Source: Bombus terrestris
Lineage: Eukaryota > Arthropoda > Insecta > Hymenoptera > Apidae
Direction of reading: 5' to 3'
DNA length: 64,000 bases
Assembly: GCF_910591885.1 (NCBI RefSeq)
Contig: NW_025963552.1
Coordinates: forward strand, 2,976,001 to 3,040,000
This document shows, one piece after another, positions 50,753 through 64,000 of this stretch; position 1 is the stretch's first letter; each line of letters opens with the position of its first letter. Below the pieces are notes generated by a model. The model saw nothing but the letters and a program-made list of their open reading frames with translations, was not told the DNA's origin and searched no databases. A program made the translations under genes and the position numbers.

Positions 50753-53700
50753 ATGAACGCAAGATGGATTGGTTTTAGGTTACGCTATAGTTTTCGAGCG
50801 AGCGCAGCGAGCGAGAGACGCGTAAAGGTGTGTCACAATCCAACGGTTTGGCACATACTGACATTGAAACATTCGCACCAGCCCGAGGAGCCGGATGTCT
50901 TTATCATATTGCCTGCTGACAAATGTTTACAGTTTGTGAATAGTTTCACATAAATAGTACTATTTCCACATACTACAGGGCAATGTGATGTCCGATGTGG
51001 CTGACGAAATTAGGTACTAACACGATATATATGCATATTGCAAGGTATATGTATACCTTGCATATTGTGATCGATGCTCGCTCGCTCCGCTCGCTCGTAA
51101 AAATTTAGTCCAACCTCACATCCGATCCGACACGTTCGCAAATTCGAAATAAGTCGCCACCATATCGAATAATGAACGCAAGATGGATTGGTTTTAGGTT
51201 ACGCTATAGTTTTCGAGCGAGCGCAGCGAGCGAGAGACGCGTAAAGGTGTGTCACAATCCAACGGTTTGGCACATACTGACATTGAAACATTCGCACCAG
51301 CCCGAGGAGCCGGAAGTCTTTATCATATTGCCTACTGACAAATGTTTACAGTTTGTGAATAGTTTCACATAAATAGTACTATTTCGACATACTACAGTGC
51401 AATGTGATGTCCGAAGTGGCTGACAAAATTAGGTACTAACACGATATATATGCATATTGCAAGGTATATGTATACCTTGCAAATTGTGATCGTTGCTCGC
51501 TCGCTCCGCTCGCTCGTAAAAATTTAGTCCAACCTCACATCCGAACCGACACGTTCGCAAATTCGAAATAAGTCGCCACCATATCGAATAATGAACGCAA
51601 GATGGATTGGTTTTAGGTTACGCTATAGTTTTCGAGCGAGCGCAGCGAGCGAGAGACGCGTAAAGGTGTGTCACGATCCAACGGTTTGGCACATACTGAC
51701 ATTGAAACATTCGCACCAGCCCGAGGAGCCGGAAGTCTTTATCATATTGCCTACTGACAAATGTTTACAGTTTGTGAATAGTTTCACATAAATAGTACTA
51801 TTTCGACATACTACAGTGCAATGTGATATCCGAAGTGGCTGACAAAATTAGGTACTAACACGATATATATGCATATTGCAAGGTATATGTATACCTTGCA
51901 AATTGTGATCGTTGCTCGCTCACTCCGCTCGCTCGTAAAAATTTAGTCCAACCTCACATCCGATCCGACACGTTCGCAAATTCGAAATAAGTCGCCTTCA
52001 TATCGAATGACTAACGCAAGAGGGATTGGTTTTAGGTTAGGCTATAGTTTTCGAGCGAGCGCAGCGAGCGAGGGACGCGTGAAGGTGTATCACAATCTAA
52101 CGGTTTGGCACATACGGACATTGAAACATTCGCACCAGCCCGAGGAGCCGGAAGTCTTTATCCTATTGCCTGCTGACAAATGTTTACAGTTTGTGAATAG
52201 TTTCACATAAATAGTACTATTTCCACATACTACAGTCCAATGTGATGTCCGAAGTGGCTGACAAAGTTAGGTACTAACACGAAATATATGCAAGGCAATA
52301 TAAGGTATATGTATACCTTGCAAATTGTGATCGTTGCTCGCTCGCTCCGCTCGCTCGTAAAAATTTAGTCCAACCTCACATACGATCCGACACGTTCGCA
52401 AATTCGAAATAAGTTGCCTTCATATCGAATGACTAACGCAAGATGTATTGGGTTTAGGTTAGGCTACAGCTTTCGAGCGGGCGCAGCGAGCGAGAGACGC
52501 GTAAAGGTGTGTCACAATCCAACGGTTTGGCACATACTGACATTGAAACATTCGCACCAGCCCGAGGAGCCGGATGTCTTTATCATATTGCCTGCTGACA
52601 AATGTTTACAGTTTGTGAATAGTTTCACATTAATAGTACTATTTCCACATACTACAGGGCAATGTGATGTCCGAAGTGGCTGACGAAATTAGGTACTAAC
52701 ACGATATATATGCATATTGCAAGGTATATGTATACCTTGCATATTGTGATCGATGCTCGCTCGCTCCGCTCGCTCGTAAAAATTTAGTCCAACCTCACAT
52801 CCGATCCGACACGTTCGCAAATTCCAAATAAGTCGCCACCATATCGAATAATGAACGCAAGATGGATTGGTTTTAGGTTACGCTATAGTTTTCGAGCGAG
52901 CGCAGCGAACGAGAGACGCGTAAAGGTGTGTCACAATCCAACGGTTTGGCACATACGGACATTGAAACATTCGCACCAGCCCGAGGAGCCGGAAGTCTTT
53001 ATCCTATTGCCTGCTGACAAATGTTTACAGTTTGTGAATAGTTTCACATAAATAGTACTATTTCCACATACTACAGTCCAATGTGATGTCCGAAGTGGCT
53101 GACAAAATTAGGTACTAACACGAAATATATGCAAGGCAATATAAGGTATATGTATACCTTGCAAATTGTGATCGTTGCTCGCTCGCTCCGCTCGCTCGTA
53201 AAAATTTAGTCCAACCTCACATACGATCCGACACGTTCGCAAATTCGAAATAAGTCGCCACCATATCGAATAATGAACGCAAGATGGATTGGTTTTAGGT
53301 TACGCTATAGTTTTCGAGCGAGCGCAGCGAGCGAGAGACGCGTAAAGGTGTGTCACAATCCAACGGTTTGGCACATACTGACATTGAAACATTCGCACCA
53401 GCCCGAGGAGCCGGATGTCTTTATCATATTGCCTGCTGACAAATGTTTACAGTTTGTGAATAGTTTCACATAAATAGTACTATTTCCACATACTACAGGG
53501 CAATGTGATGTCCGATGTGGCTGACGAAATTAGGTACTAACACGATATATATGCATATTGCAAGGTATATGTATACCTTGCATATTGTGATCGATGCTCG
53601 CTCGCTCCGCTCGCTCGTAAAAATTTAGTCCAACCTCACATCCGATCCGACACGTTCGCAAATTCGAAATAAGTCGCCACCATATCGAATAATGAACGCA

Positions 53701-56209
53701 AGATGGATTGGTTTTAGGTTACGCTATAGTTTTCGAGCGAGCGCAGCGAGCGAGAGACGCGTAAAGGTGTGTCACAATCCAACGGTTTGGCACATACTGA
53801 CATTGAAACATTCGCACCAGCCCGAGGAGCCGGAAGTCTTTATCATATTGCCTACTGACAAATGTTTACAGTTTGTGAATAGTTTCACATAAATAGTACT
53901 ATTTCGACATACTACAGTGCAATGTGATATCCGAAGTGGCTGACAAAATTAGGTACTAACACGATATATATGCATATTGCAAGGTATATGTATACCTTGC
54001 AAATTGTGATCGTTGCTCGCTCGCTCCGCTCGCTCGTAAAAATTTAGTCCAACCTCACATCCGATTCGACACGTTCGCAAATTCGAAATAAGTCGCCTTC
54101 ATATCGAATGACTAACGCAAGAGGGATTGGTTTTAGGTTAGGCTATAGTTTTCGAATCGAGCGCAGCGAGCGAGAGACGCGTAAAGGTGTATCACAATCT
54201 AACGGTTTGGCACATACGGACATTGAAACATTCGCACCAGCCAGAGGAGCCGGAAGTATTTATCCTATTGCCTGCTGACAAATGTTTACAGTTTGTGAAT
54301 AGTTTCACATAAATAGTACTATTTCCACATACTACAGTCCAATGTGATGTCCGAAGTGGCTAACAAAATTAGGTACTAACACGATATATATGCATATTGC
54401 AAGGTATATGTATACCTTGCAAATTGTGATCGTTGCTCGCTCGCTCCGCTCGCTCGTAAAAATTTAGTCCAACCTCACATCCGACCCGACACGTTCGCAA
54501 ATTCGAAATAAGTCGCCACCATATCGAATAATGAACGCAAGATGGATTGGTTTTAGGTTACGCTATAGTTTTCGAGCGAGCGCAGCGAACGAGAGACGCG
54601 TAAAGGTGTGTCACAATCCCACGTTTTGGCACATACGGACATTGAAACATTCGCACCAGCCCGAGGAGCCGGAAGTCTTTATCCTATTGCCTGCTGACAA
54701 ATGTTTACAGTTTGTGAATAGTTTCACATAAATAGTACTATTTCCACATACTACAGTCCAATGTGATGTCCGAAGTGGCTAACAAAATTAGGTACTAACA
54801 CGATATATATGCATATTGCAAGGTATATGTATACCTTGCAAATTGTGATCGTTGCTCGCTCGCTCCGCTCGCTCGTAAAAATTTAGTCCAACCTCACATC
54901 CGATCCGACACGTTCGCAAATTCGAAATAAGTCGCCACCATATCGAATGACTAACGCAAGATGGATTGGGTTTAGGTTAGGCTACAGCTTTCGAGCGAGC
55001 GCAGCGAGCGAGAGACGCGTAAAGGTGTGTCACAATCCAACGGTTTGGCACATACTGACATTGAAACATTCGCACCAGCTCGAGGAGCCGGAAGTCTTTA
55101 TCATATTGCCTACTGACAAATGTTTACAGTTTGTGAATAGTTTCACATAAATAGTACTATTTCGACATACTACAGTGCAATGTGATGTCCGAAGTGGCTG
55201 ACAAAATTAGGTACTAACACGATATATATGCATATTGCAAGGTATATGTATACCTTGCAAATTGTGATCGTTGCTCGCTCGCTCCGCTCGCTCGTAAAAA
55301 TTTAGTCCAACCTCACATCCGATCCGACACGTTCGCAAATTCGAAATAAGTCGCCACCATATCGAATAATGAACGCAAGATGGATTGGTTTTAGGTTACG
55401 CTATAGTTTTCGAGCGAGCGCAGCGAACGAGAGACGCGTAAAGGTGTGTCACAATCCAACGGTTTGGCGCATACGGACATTGAAACATTCGCACCAGCCC
55501 GAGGAGCCGGAAGTCTTTATCCTATTGCCTGCTGACAAATGTTTACAGTTTGTGAATAGTTTCACATAAATAGTACTATTTCCACATACTACAGTCCAAT
55601 GTGATGTCCGAAGTGGCTGACAATGTTAGGTACTAACACGAAATATATGCAAGGCAATATAAGGTATATGTATACCTTGCAAATTGTGATCGTTGCTCGC
55701 TCGCTCCGCTCGCTCGTAAAAATTTAGTCCAACCTCACATACGATCCGACACGTTCGCAAATTCGAAATAAGTTGCCTTCATATCGAATGACTAACGCAA
55801 GATGGATTGGGTTTAGGTTAGGCTACAGCTTTCGAGCGGGCGCAGCGAGCGAGAGACGCGTAAAGGTGTGTCACAATCCAACGGTTTGGCACATACTGAC
55901 ATTGAAACATTCGCACCAGCCCGAGGAGCCGGATGTCTTTATCATATTGCCTGCTGACAAATGTTTACAGTTTGTGAATAGTTTCACATAAATAGTACTA
56001 TTTCCACATACTACAGGGCAATGTGATGTCCGAAGTGGCTGACGAAATTAGGTACTAACACGATATATATGCATATTGCAAGGTATATGTATACCTTGCA
56101 TATTGTGATCGATGCTCGCTCGCTCCGCTCGCTCGTAAAAATTTACTCCAACCTCACATCCGATCCGACACGTTCGCAAATTCGAAATAAGTCGCCACCA
56201 TATCGAATA
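50753..56209 (+). repeat. Array segment: A-B-B-F-G-E-A-B-C-E'-D-E-G
   Basis: A and B monomers, rare between about 11.3 and 49 kb, reappear here. The B unit at 51591 has TCACGATCC. F at 52007 changes to an E body and a 422-bp tail. In the G unit near 52429 the usual TAA of the open frame is TTA near 52630, extending that frame by about 17 codons to 52683. Confidence 0.83.
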
Positions 56210-56410
56210 ATGAACGCAAGATGGATTGGTTTTAGGTTAGGCTATAGTTTTCGAGCGAGCGCAGCGAACGAGAGACGCGTAAAGGTGTGTCACAATCCAA
56301 CGGTTTGGCACATACGGACATTGAAACATTCGCACCAGCCCGAGGAGCCGGAAGTCTTTATCCTATTGCCTGCTGACAAATGTTTACAGTTTGTGAATAG
56401 TTTCACATAA
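56069..56410 (+). other. Extended open frame, 113 codons, spanning a monomer junction
   Basis: The usual in-frame TAG in AAATTTAGTCC is TAC at 56146, so the 66-codon frame is open further upstream to an ATG at 56069. The same change at 59508 gives a 114-codon frame at 59428-59772. Both come from one inherited substitution in a duplicated block. No domain is recognisable. Probably non-coding. Confidence 0.75.
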
Positions 56411-59400
56411 ATAGTACTATTTCCACATACTACAGGGCAATGTGATGTCCGATGTGGCTGACGAAATTAGGTACTAACACGATATATATGCATATTGCAA
56501 GGTATATGTATACCTTGCATATTGTGATCGATGCTCACCCGCTCCGCTCGCTCGTAAAAATTTAGTCCAACCTCACATTCGATCCGACACGTTCGCAAAT
56601 TCGAAATAAGTCGCCACCATATCGAATAATGAACGCAAGATGGATTGGTTTTAGGTTACGCTATAGTTTTCGAGCGAGAGCAGCGAGCGAGAGACGCGTA
56701 AAGGTGTGTCACAATCCAACGGTTTGGCACATACTGACATTGAAACATTCGCACCAGCCCGAGGAGCCGGAAGTCTTTATCATATTGCCTACTGACAAAT
56801 GTTTACAGTTTGTGAATAGTTTCACATAAATAGTACTATTTCGACATACTACAGTGCAATGTGATAACCGAAGTGGCTGACAAAGTTAGGTACTAACACG
56901 AAATATATGCAAGGCAATATAAGGTATATGTATACCTTGCAAATTGTGATCGTTGCTCGCTCGCTCCGCTCGCTCGTAAAAATTTAGTCCAACCTCACAT
57001 CCGATCCGACACGTTCGCAAATTCGAAATAAGTCGCCACCATATCGAATAATGAACGCAAGATGGATTGGTTTTAGGTTACGCTATAGTTTTCGAGCGAG
57101 CGCAGCGAGCGAGAGACGCGTAAAGGTGTGTCACAATCCAACGGTTTGGCACATACTGACATTGAAACATTCGCACCAGCCCGAGGAGCCGGATGTCTTT
57201 ATCATATTGCCTGCTGACAAATGTTTACAGTTTGTGAATAGTTTCACATAAATAGTACTATTTCCACATACTACAGGGCAATGTGATGTCCGATGTGACT
57301 GACGAAATTAGGTACTAACACGATATATATGCATATTGCAAGGTATATGTATACCTTGCATATTGTGATCGATGCTCGCTCGCTCCGCTCGCTCGTAAAA
57401 ATTTAGTCCAACCTCACATCCGATCCGACACGTTCGCAAATTCGAAATAAGTCGCCACCATATCGAATAATGAACGCAAGATGGATTGGTTTTAGGTTAC
57501 GCTATAGTTTTCGAGCGAGCGCAGCGAGCGAGAGACGCGTAAAGGTGTGTCACAATCCAACGGTTTGGCACATACTGACATTGCAACATTCGCACCAGCC
57601 CGAGGAGCCGGAAGTCTTTATCATATTGCCTACTGACAAATGTTTACAGTTTGTGAATAGTTTCACATAAATAGTACTATTTCGACATACTACAGTGCAA
57701 TGTGATATCCGAAGTGGCTGACAAAATTAGGTACTAACACGATATATATGCATATTGCAAGGTATATGTATACCTTGCAAATTGTGATCGTTGCTCGCTC
57801 GCTCCGCTCGCTCGTAAAAATTTAGTCCAACCTCACATCCGATCCGACACGTTCGCAAATTCGAAATAAGTCGCCACCATATCGAATAATGAACGCAAGA
57901 TGGATTGGTTTTAGGTTACGCTATAGTTTTCGAGCGAGCGCAGCGAACGAGAGACGCGTAAAGGTGTGTCACAATCCAACGGTTTGGCACATACTGACAT
58001 TGAAACATTCGCACCAGCCCGAGGAGCCGGAAGTCTTTATCATATTGCCTACTGACAAATGTTTACAGTTTGTGAATAGTTTCACATAAATAGTACTATT
58101 TCGACATACTACAGTGCAATGTGATATCCGAAGTGGCTGACAAAATTAGGTACTAACACGATATATATGCATATTGCAAGGTATATGTATACCATGCAAA
58201 TTGTGATCGTTGCTCGCTCGCTCCGCTCGCTCGTAAAAATTTAGTCCAACCTCACATCCGATCCGACACGTTCGCAAATTCGAAATAAGTCGCCTTCATA
58301 TCGAATGACTAACGCAAGAGGGATTGGTTTTAGGTTAGGCTATAGTTTTCGAATCGAGCGCAGCGAGCGAGAGACGCGTAAAGGTGTATCACAATCTAAC
58401 GGTTTGGCACATACGGACATTGAAACATTCGCACCAGCCAGAGGAGCCGGAAGTATTTATCCTATTGCCTGCTGACAAATGTTTACAGTTTGTGAATATT
58501 TTCACATAAATAGTACTATTTCCACATACTACAGTCCAATGTGATGTCCGAAGTGGCTAACAAAATTAGGTACTAACACGATATATATGCATATTGCAAG
58601 GTATATGTATACCTTGCAAATTGTGATCGTTGCTCGCTCGCTCCGCTCGCTCGTAAAAATTTAGTCCAACCTCACATCCGACCCGACACGTTCGCAAATT
58701 CGAAATAAGTCGCCACCATATCGAATAATGAACGCAAGATGGATTGGTTTTAGGTTACGCTATAGTTTTCGAGCGAGCGCAGCGAACGAGAGACGCGTAA
58801 AGGTGTGTCACAATCCAACGGTTTGGCACATACGGACATTGAAACATTCGCACCAGCCCGAGGAGCCGGAAGTCTTTATCCTATTGCCTGCTGACAAATG
58901 TTTACAGTTTGTGAATAGTTTCACATAAATAGTACTATTTCCACATACTACAGTCCAATGTGATGTCCGAAGTGGCTGACAAAATTAGGTACTAACACGA
59001 AATATATGCAAGGCAATATAAGGTATATGCATACCTTGCAAATTGTGATCGTTGCTCGCTCGCTCCGTTCGCTCGTAAAAATTTAGTCCAACCTCACATC
59101 CGATCCGACACGTTCGCAAATTCGAAATAAGTCGCCACCATATCGAATAATGAACGCAAGATGGATTGGTTTTAGGTTACGCTATAGTTTTCGAGCGAGC
59201 GCAGCGAACGAGAGACGCGTAAAGGTGTGTCACAATCCAACGGTTTGGCACATACGGACATTGAAACATTCGCACCAGCCCGAGGAGCCGGAAGTCTTTA
59301 TCCTATTGCCTGCTGACAAATGTTTACAGTTTGTGAATAGTTTCACATAAATAGTACTATTACCACATACTACAGTCCAATGTGATGTCCGAAGTGGCTG

Positions 59401-61672
59401 ACAAAATTAGGTACTAACACGAAATATATGCAAGGCAATATAAGGTATATGTATACCTTGCAAATTGTGATCGTTGCTCGCTCGCTCCGCTCGCTCCTAA
59501 AAATTTACTCCAACCTCACATACGATCCGACACGTTCGAAAATTCGAAATAAGTCGCCACCATATCGAATAATGAACGCAAGATGGATTGGTTTTAGGTT
59601 ACGCTGTAGTTTTCGAGCGAGCGCAGCGAGCGAGAGACGCGTAAAGGTGTGTCACAATCCAACGGTTTGGCACATACTGACATTGAAACATTCGCACCAG
59701 CCCGAGGAGGCGGATGTCTTTATCATATTGCCTGCTGACAAATGTTTACAGTTTGTGAATAGTTTCACATAAATAGTACTATTTCCACATACTACAGGGC
59801 AATGTGATGTCCGATGTGGCTGACGAAATTAGGTACTAACACGATATATATGCATATTGCAAGGTATATGTATACCTTGCATATTGTGATCGATGCTCAC
59901 CCGCTCCGCTCGCTCGTAAAAATTTAGTCCAACCTCACATTCGATCCGACACGTTCGCAAATTCGAAATAAGTCGCCACCATATCGAATAATGAACGCAA
60001 GATGGATTGGTTTTAGGTTACGCTATAGTTTTCGAGCGAGAGCAGCGAGCGAGAGACGCGTAAAGGTGTGTCACAATCCAACGGGTTGGCACATACTGAC
60101 ATTGAAACATTCGCACCAGCCCGAGGAGCCGGAAGTCTTTATCATATTGCCTACTGACAAATGTTTACAGTTTGTGAATAGTTTCACATAAATAGTACTA
60201 TTTCGACATACTACAGTGCAATGTGATAACCGAAGTGGCTGACAAAGTTAGGTACTAACACGAAATATATGCAAGGCAATATAAGGTATATGTATACCTT
60301 GCAAATTGTGATCGTTGCTCGCTCGCTCCGCTCGCTCGTAAAAATTTAGTCCAACCTCACATCCGATCCGACACGTTCGCAAATTCGAAATAAGTCGCCA
60401 CCATATCGAATAATGAACGCAAGATGGATTGGTTTTAGGTTACGCTATAGTTTTCGAGCGAGCGCAGAGAACGAGAGACGCGTAAAGGTGTGTCACAATC
60501 CAACGGTTTGGCACATACGGACATTGAAACATTCGCACCAGCCCGAGGAGCCGGAAGTCTTTATCATATTGCCTGCTGACAAATGTTTACAGTTTGTGAA
60601 TAGTTTCACATAAATAGTACTATTACCACATACTACAGTCCAATGTGATGTCCGAAGTGGCTGACAAAATTAGGTACTAACACGAAATATATGCAAGGCA
60701 ATATAAGGTATATGTATACCTTGCAAATTGTGATCGTTGCTCGCTTGCTCCGCTCGCTCGTAAAAATTTAGTCCAACCTCACATACGATCCGACACGTTC
60801 GCAAATTCGAAATAAGTCGCCACCATATCGAATAATGAACGCAAGATGGATTGGTTTTAGGTTACGCTATAGTTTTCGAGCGAGAGCAGCGAGCGAGAGA
60901 CGCGTAAAGGTGTGTCACAATCCAACGGTTTGGCACATACTGACATTGAAACATTCGCACCAGCCCGAGGAGCCGGATGTCTTTATCATATTGCCTGCTG
61001 ACAAATGTTTACAGTTTGTGAATAGTTTCACATAAATAGTACTATTTCCACATTCTACAGGGCAATGTGATGTCCGATGTGGCTGACGAAATTAGGTACT
61101 AACACGATATATATGCATATTGCAAGGTATATGTATACCTTGCATATTGTGATCGATGCTCGCTCGCTCCGCTCGCTCGTAAAAATTTAGTCCAACCTCA
61201 CATCCGATCCGACACGTTCGCAAATTCGAAATAAGTCGCCACCATATCGAATAATGAACGCAAGATGGATTGGTTTTAGGTTACGCTATAGTTTTCGAGC
61301 GAGCGCAGCGAGCGAGAGACGCGTAAAGGTGTGTCACAATCCAACGGTTTGGCACATACTGACATTGAAACATTCGCACCAGCCCGAGGAGCCGGAAGTC
61401 TTTATCATATTGCCTACTGACAAATGTTTACAGTTTGTGAATAGTTTCACATAAATAGTACTATTTCGACATACTACAGTGCAATGTGATATCCGAAGTG
61501 GCTGACAAAATTAGGTACTAACACGATATATATGCATATTGCAAGGTATATGTATACCTTGCAAATTGTGATCGTTGCTCGCTCGCTCCGCTCGCTCGTA
61601 AAAATTTAGTCCAACCTCACATCCGATCCGACACGTTCGCAAATTCGAAATAAGTCGCCTTCATATCGAATG
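56210..61672 (+). repeat. Array segment: E-B-A-B-E/B-C-E-E-A-B-E-A-B with a 3362-bp offset duplication
   Basis: Rare bases shared at an offset of 3362 bp: TTTACTCC (56146 and 59508), GCTCACCCG (56537 and 59899), ACATTCG (56579 and 59941), GCGAGAGCAG (56679 and 60041) and GATAACC (56867 and 60229). Between the first two markers the bodies differ (E at 56210, A at 59572), so one copy was later overwritten in the middle or the block is mosaic. Confidence 0.88.
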
Positions 61673-64000
61673 ACTAACGCAAGAGGGATTGGTTTTAGGT
61701 TAGGCTATAGTTTTCGAATCGAGCGCAGCGAGCGAGAGACGCGTAAAGGTGTATCACAATCTAACGGTTTGGCACATACGGACATTGAAACATTCGCACC
61801 AGCCAGAGGAGCCGGAAGTATTTATCCTATTGCCTGCTGACAAATGTTTACAGTTTGTGAATAGTTTCACATAAATAGTACTATTTCCACATACTACAGT
61901 CCAATGTGATGTCCGAAGTGGCTAACAAAATTAGGTACTAACACGATATATATGCATATTGCAAGGTATATGTATACCTTGCAAATTGTGATCGTTGCTT
62001 GCTCGCTCCGCTCGCTCGTAAAAATTTAGTCCAACCTCACATCCCATCCGACACGTTCGCAAATTCGAAATAAGTCGCCTTCATATCGAATGACTAACGC
62101 AAGAGGGATTGGTTTTAGGTTAGGCTATAGTTTTCGAGCGAGCGCAGCGAGCGAGAGACGTGTAAAGGTGTATCACAATCTAACGGTTTGGCACATACGG
62201 ACATTGAAACATTCGCACCAGCCAGAGGAGCCGGAAGTATTTATCCTATTGCCTGCTGACAAATGTTTACAGTTTGTGAATAGTTTCACATAAATAGTAC
62301 TATTTCCACATACTACAGTCCAATGTGATGTCCGAAGTGGCTAACAAAATTAGGTACTAACACGATATATATGCATATTGCAAGGTATATGTATACCTTG
62401 CAAATTGTGATCGTTGCTCGCTCGCTCCGCTCGCTCGTAAAAATTTAGTCCAACCTCACATCCGATCCGACACGTTCGCAAATTCGAAATAAGTCGCCAC
62501 CATATCGAATAATGAACGCAAGATGGATTGGTTTTAGGTTACGCTATCGTTTTCGAGCGAGCGCAGCGAACGAGAGACGCGTAAAGGTGTGTCACAATCC
62601 AACGGTTTGGCACATACTGACATTGAAACATTCGCACCAGCTCGAGGAGCCGGAAGTCTTTATCATATTGCCTACTGACAAATGTTTACAGTTTGTGAAT
62701 AGTTTCACATAAATAGTACTATTTCCACATACTACAGGGCAATGTGATGTCCGAAGTGGCTGACGAAATTAGGTACTAACACGATATATATGCATATTGC
62801 AAGGTATATGTATACCTTGCATGTTGTGATCGATGCTCGCTCGCTCCGCTCGCTCGTAAAAATTTAGTCCAACCTCACATCCGATCCGACACGTTCGCAA
62901 ATTCGAAATAAGTCGCCACCATATCGAATAATGAACGCAAGATGGATTGGTTTTAGGTTACGCTATAGTTTTCGAGCGAGCGCAGCGAACGAGAGACGCG
63001 TAAAGGTGTGTCACAATCCAACGGTTTGGCGCATACGGACATTGAAACATTCGCACCAGCCCGAGGAGCCGGAAGTCTTTATCCTATTGCCTGCTGACAA
63101 ATGTTTACAGTTTGTGAATAGTTTCACATAAATAGTACTATTTCCACATACTACAGTCCAATGTGATGTCCGAAGTGGCTGACAAAGTTAGGTACTAACA
63201 CGAAATATATGCAAGGCAATATAAGGTATATGTATACCTTGCAAATTGTGATCGTTGCTCGCTCGCTCCGCTCGCTCGTAAAAATTTAGTCCAACCTCAC
63301 ATACGATCCGACACGTACGCAAATTCGAAATAAGTTGCCTTCATATCGAATGACTAACGCAAGATGGATTGGGTTTAGGTTAGGCTACAGCTTTCGAGCG
63401 GGCGCAGCGAGCGAGAGACGCGTAAAGGTGTGTCACAATCCAACGGTTTGGCACATACTGACATTGAAACATTCGCACCAGCCCGAGGAGCCGGATGTCT
63501 TTATCATATTGCCTGCTGACAAATGTTTACAGTTTGTGAATAGATTCACATAAATAGTACTATTTCCACATACTACAGGGCAATGTGATGTCCGAAGTGG
63601 CTGACGAAATTAGGTACTAACACGATATATATGCATATTGCAAGGTATATGTATACCTTGCATATTGTGATCGATGCTCGCTCGCTCCGCTCGCTCGTAA
63701 AAATTTAGTCCAACCTCACATCCGATCCGACACGTTCGCAAATTCGAAATAAGTCGCCACCATATCGAATAATGAACGCAAGATGGATTGGTTTTAGGTT
63801 ACGCTATAGTTTTCGAGCGAGCGCAGCGAACGAGAGACGCGTAAAGGTGTGTCACAATCCAACGGTTTGGCACATACGGACATTGAAACATTCGCACCAG
63901 CCCGAGGAGCCGGAAGTCTTTATCCTATTGCCTGCTGACAAATGTTTACAGTTTGTGAATAGCTTCACATAAATAGTACTATTTCCACATACTACAGGGC
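61673..64000 (+). repeat. Array segment: C-F-E/D-E-G-E (last unit cut by window end)
   Basis: The unit at 62512 joins an E arm to a D body and a G-like tail (CAGGGCAATG, CCTTGCATGTTG). E-G-E from 62931 repeats the order at 55369 (offset 7562 bp) and at 5873, again with the GGCGCATACGG allele. The final monomer stops at the window edge, so the array continues. Confidence 0.85.

Larger units (their letters stand above)
1..64000 (+). repeat. Satellite DNA array, about 153 tandem copies of a 419-bp monomer
   Basis: The anchor AACGCAAG recurs every 419, 420 or 422 bases from position 6 to position 63775, always on the same strand, with no gap, inversion or foreign insertion. Neighbouring copies differ by small sets of linked substitutions and are otherwise nearly identical. 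This is the structure of a eukaryotic satellite homogenised by unequal exchange. I do not recognise the family. The window starts and ends inside the array, so boundaries and flanking sequence are not seen. Location in a centromere, pericentromere or subtelomere is inference only. Confidence 0.98.

Noticed and set aside
52414..52683. 89-codon open frame as a distinct gene
   Set aside because: Produced by one TAA-to-TTA change in a single G unit near 52630, plus a TTG start.
1..64000. CRISPR array or bacterial direct-repeat locus
   Set aside because: Repeat period is 419 bp with no unique spacers; every part of the unit repeats. There are no cas genes.
1..64000. Tandem gene cluster (rDNA, 5S, histone or snRNA genes)
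   Set aside because: No recognisable rRNA, tRNA-like promoter boxes or histone reading frames in the monomer, and the only open frame is short and broken in many copies.
1..64000. Transposon or retroelement insertion interrupting the array
   Set aside because: Monomer spacing never departs from 419, 420 or 422 bases, leaving no room for an insertion.
1..64000. Assembly artefact made of copied identical blocks
   Set aside because: Duplicated blocks differ by scattered private bases and have chimeric junctions, which fits real unequal exchange. Read-level confirmation is still needed to exclude it fully.

Overview
The whole window is one uninterrupted head-to-tail satellite DNA array. I count about 153 copies of a roughly 419-bp monomer, all in the same orientation. 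The array begins and ends inside the window edges, so its true length is unknown. No conventional gene, RNA gene, transposon insertion, CRISPR array or non-satellite flank is visible. An array this long and homogeneous, with no operon structure, points to a eukaryotic chromosome, probably a heterochromatic, pericentromeric, centromeric or subtelomeric block in a long-read assembly. I do not recognise the monomer as a named satellite family and cannot assign a species.

Monomer anatomy, from the first unit (about 3-421): a GAGC-rich arm at 45-65, an MluI site at 68-73, a 66-codon open frame at 3-203, a small hairpin at 186-199, a 14-bp palindrome at 202-215, a TACTAAC box at 265-271, a 10-bp palindrome at 279-288, a strong hairpin at 289-312, and a second GAGC arm on the opposite strand at 327-347. 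The two arms are inverted copies (20 of 21 bases), so each monomer carries a fold-back module of about 300 bp. There are three length classes: 419 bp, 420 bp (one extra base in the left arm) and 422 bp (a rearranged hairpin).

Monomers fall into recurring subtypes, which I call A, B, C, D, E, E', F and G from linked diagnostic bases. They are arranged as irregular higher-order repeats, not one fixed multimer. Local amplifications have periods of 2 monomers (838 bp), 3 (1260 bp), 4 (1676 bp) and 5 (2095 bp). Longer-range copies lie at offsets of 3354, 3362, 4617, 5448, 6290 and 7137 bp, supported by shared private mutations. Many monomers are chimeras of two subtypes, and some sit exactly at duplication junctions, as expected from unequal exchange. 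A/B monomers dominate the two ends (about 1-11 kb and 49-64 kb), while C/F/E'/D/G dominate the middle.

The repeated 66-67-codon frame looks like a by-product of the repeat. The monomer length is not a multiple of three, about 19 of 153 copies have the frame broken, and changes between subtypes are mostly amino-acid replacing. The points worth a second look are the conserved fold-back/hairpin architecture, the rearranged hairpin allele, the dated amplification junctions and the layered subtype distribution.
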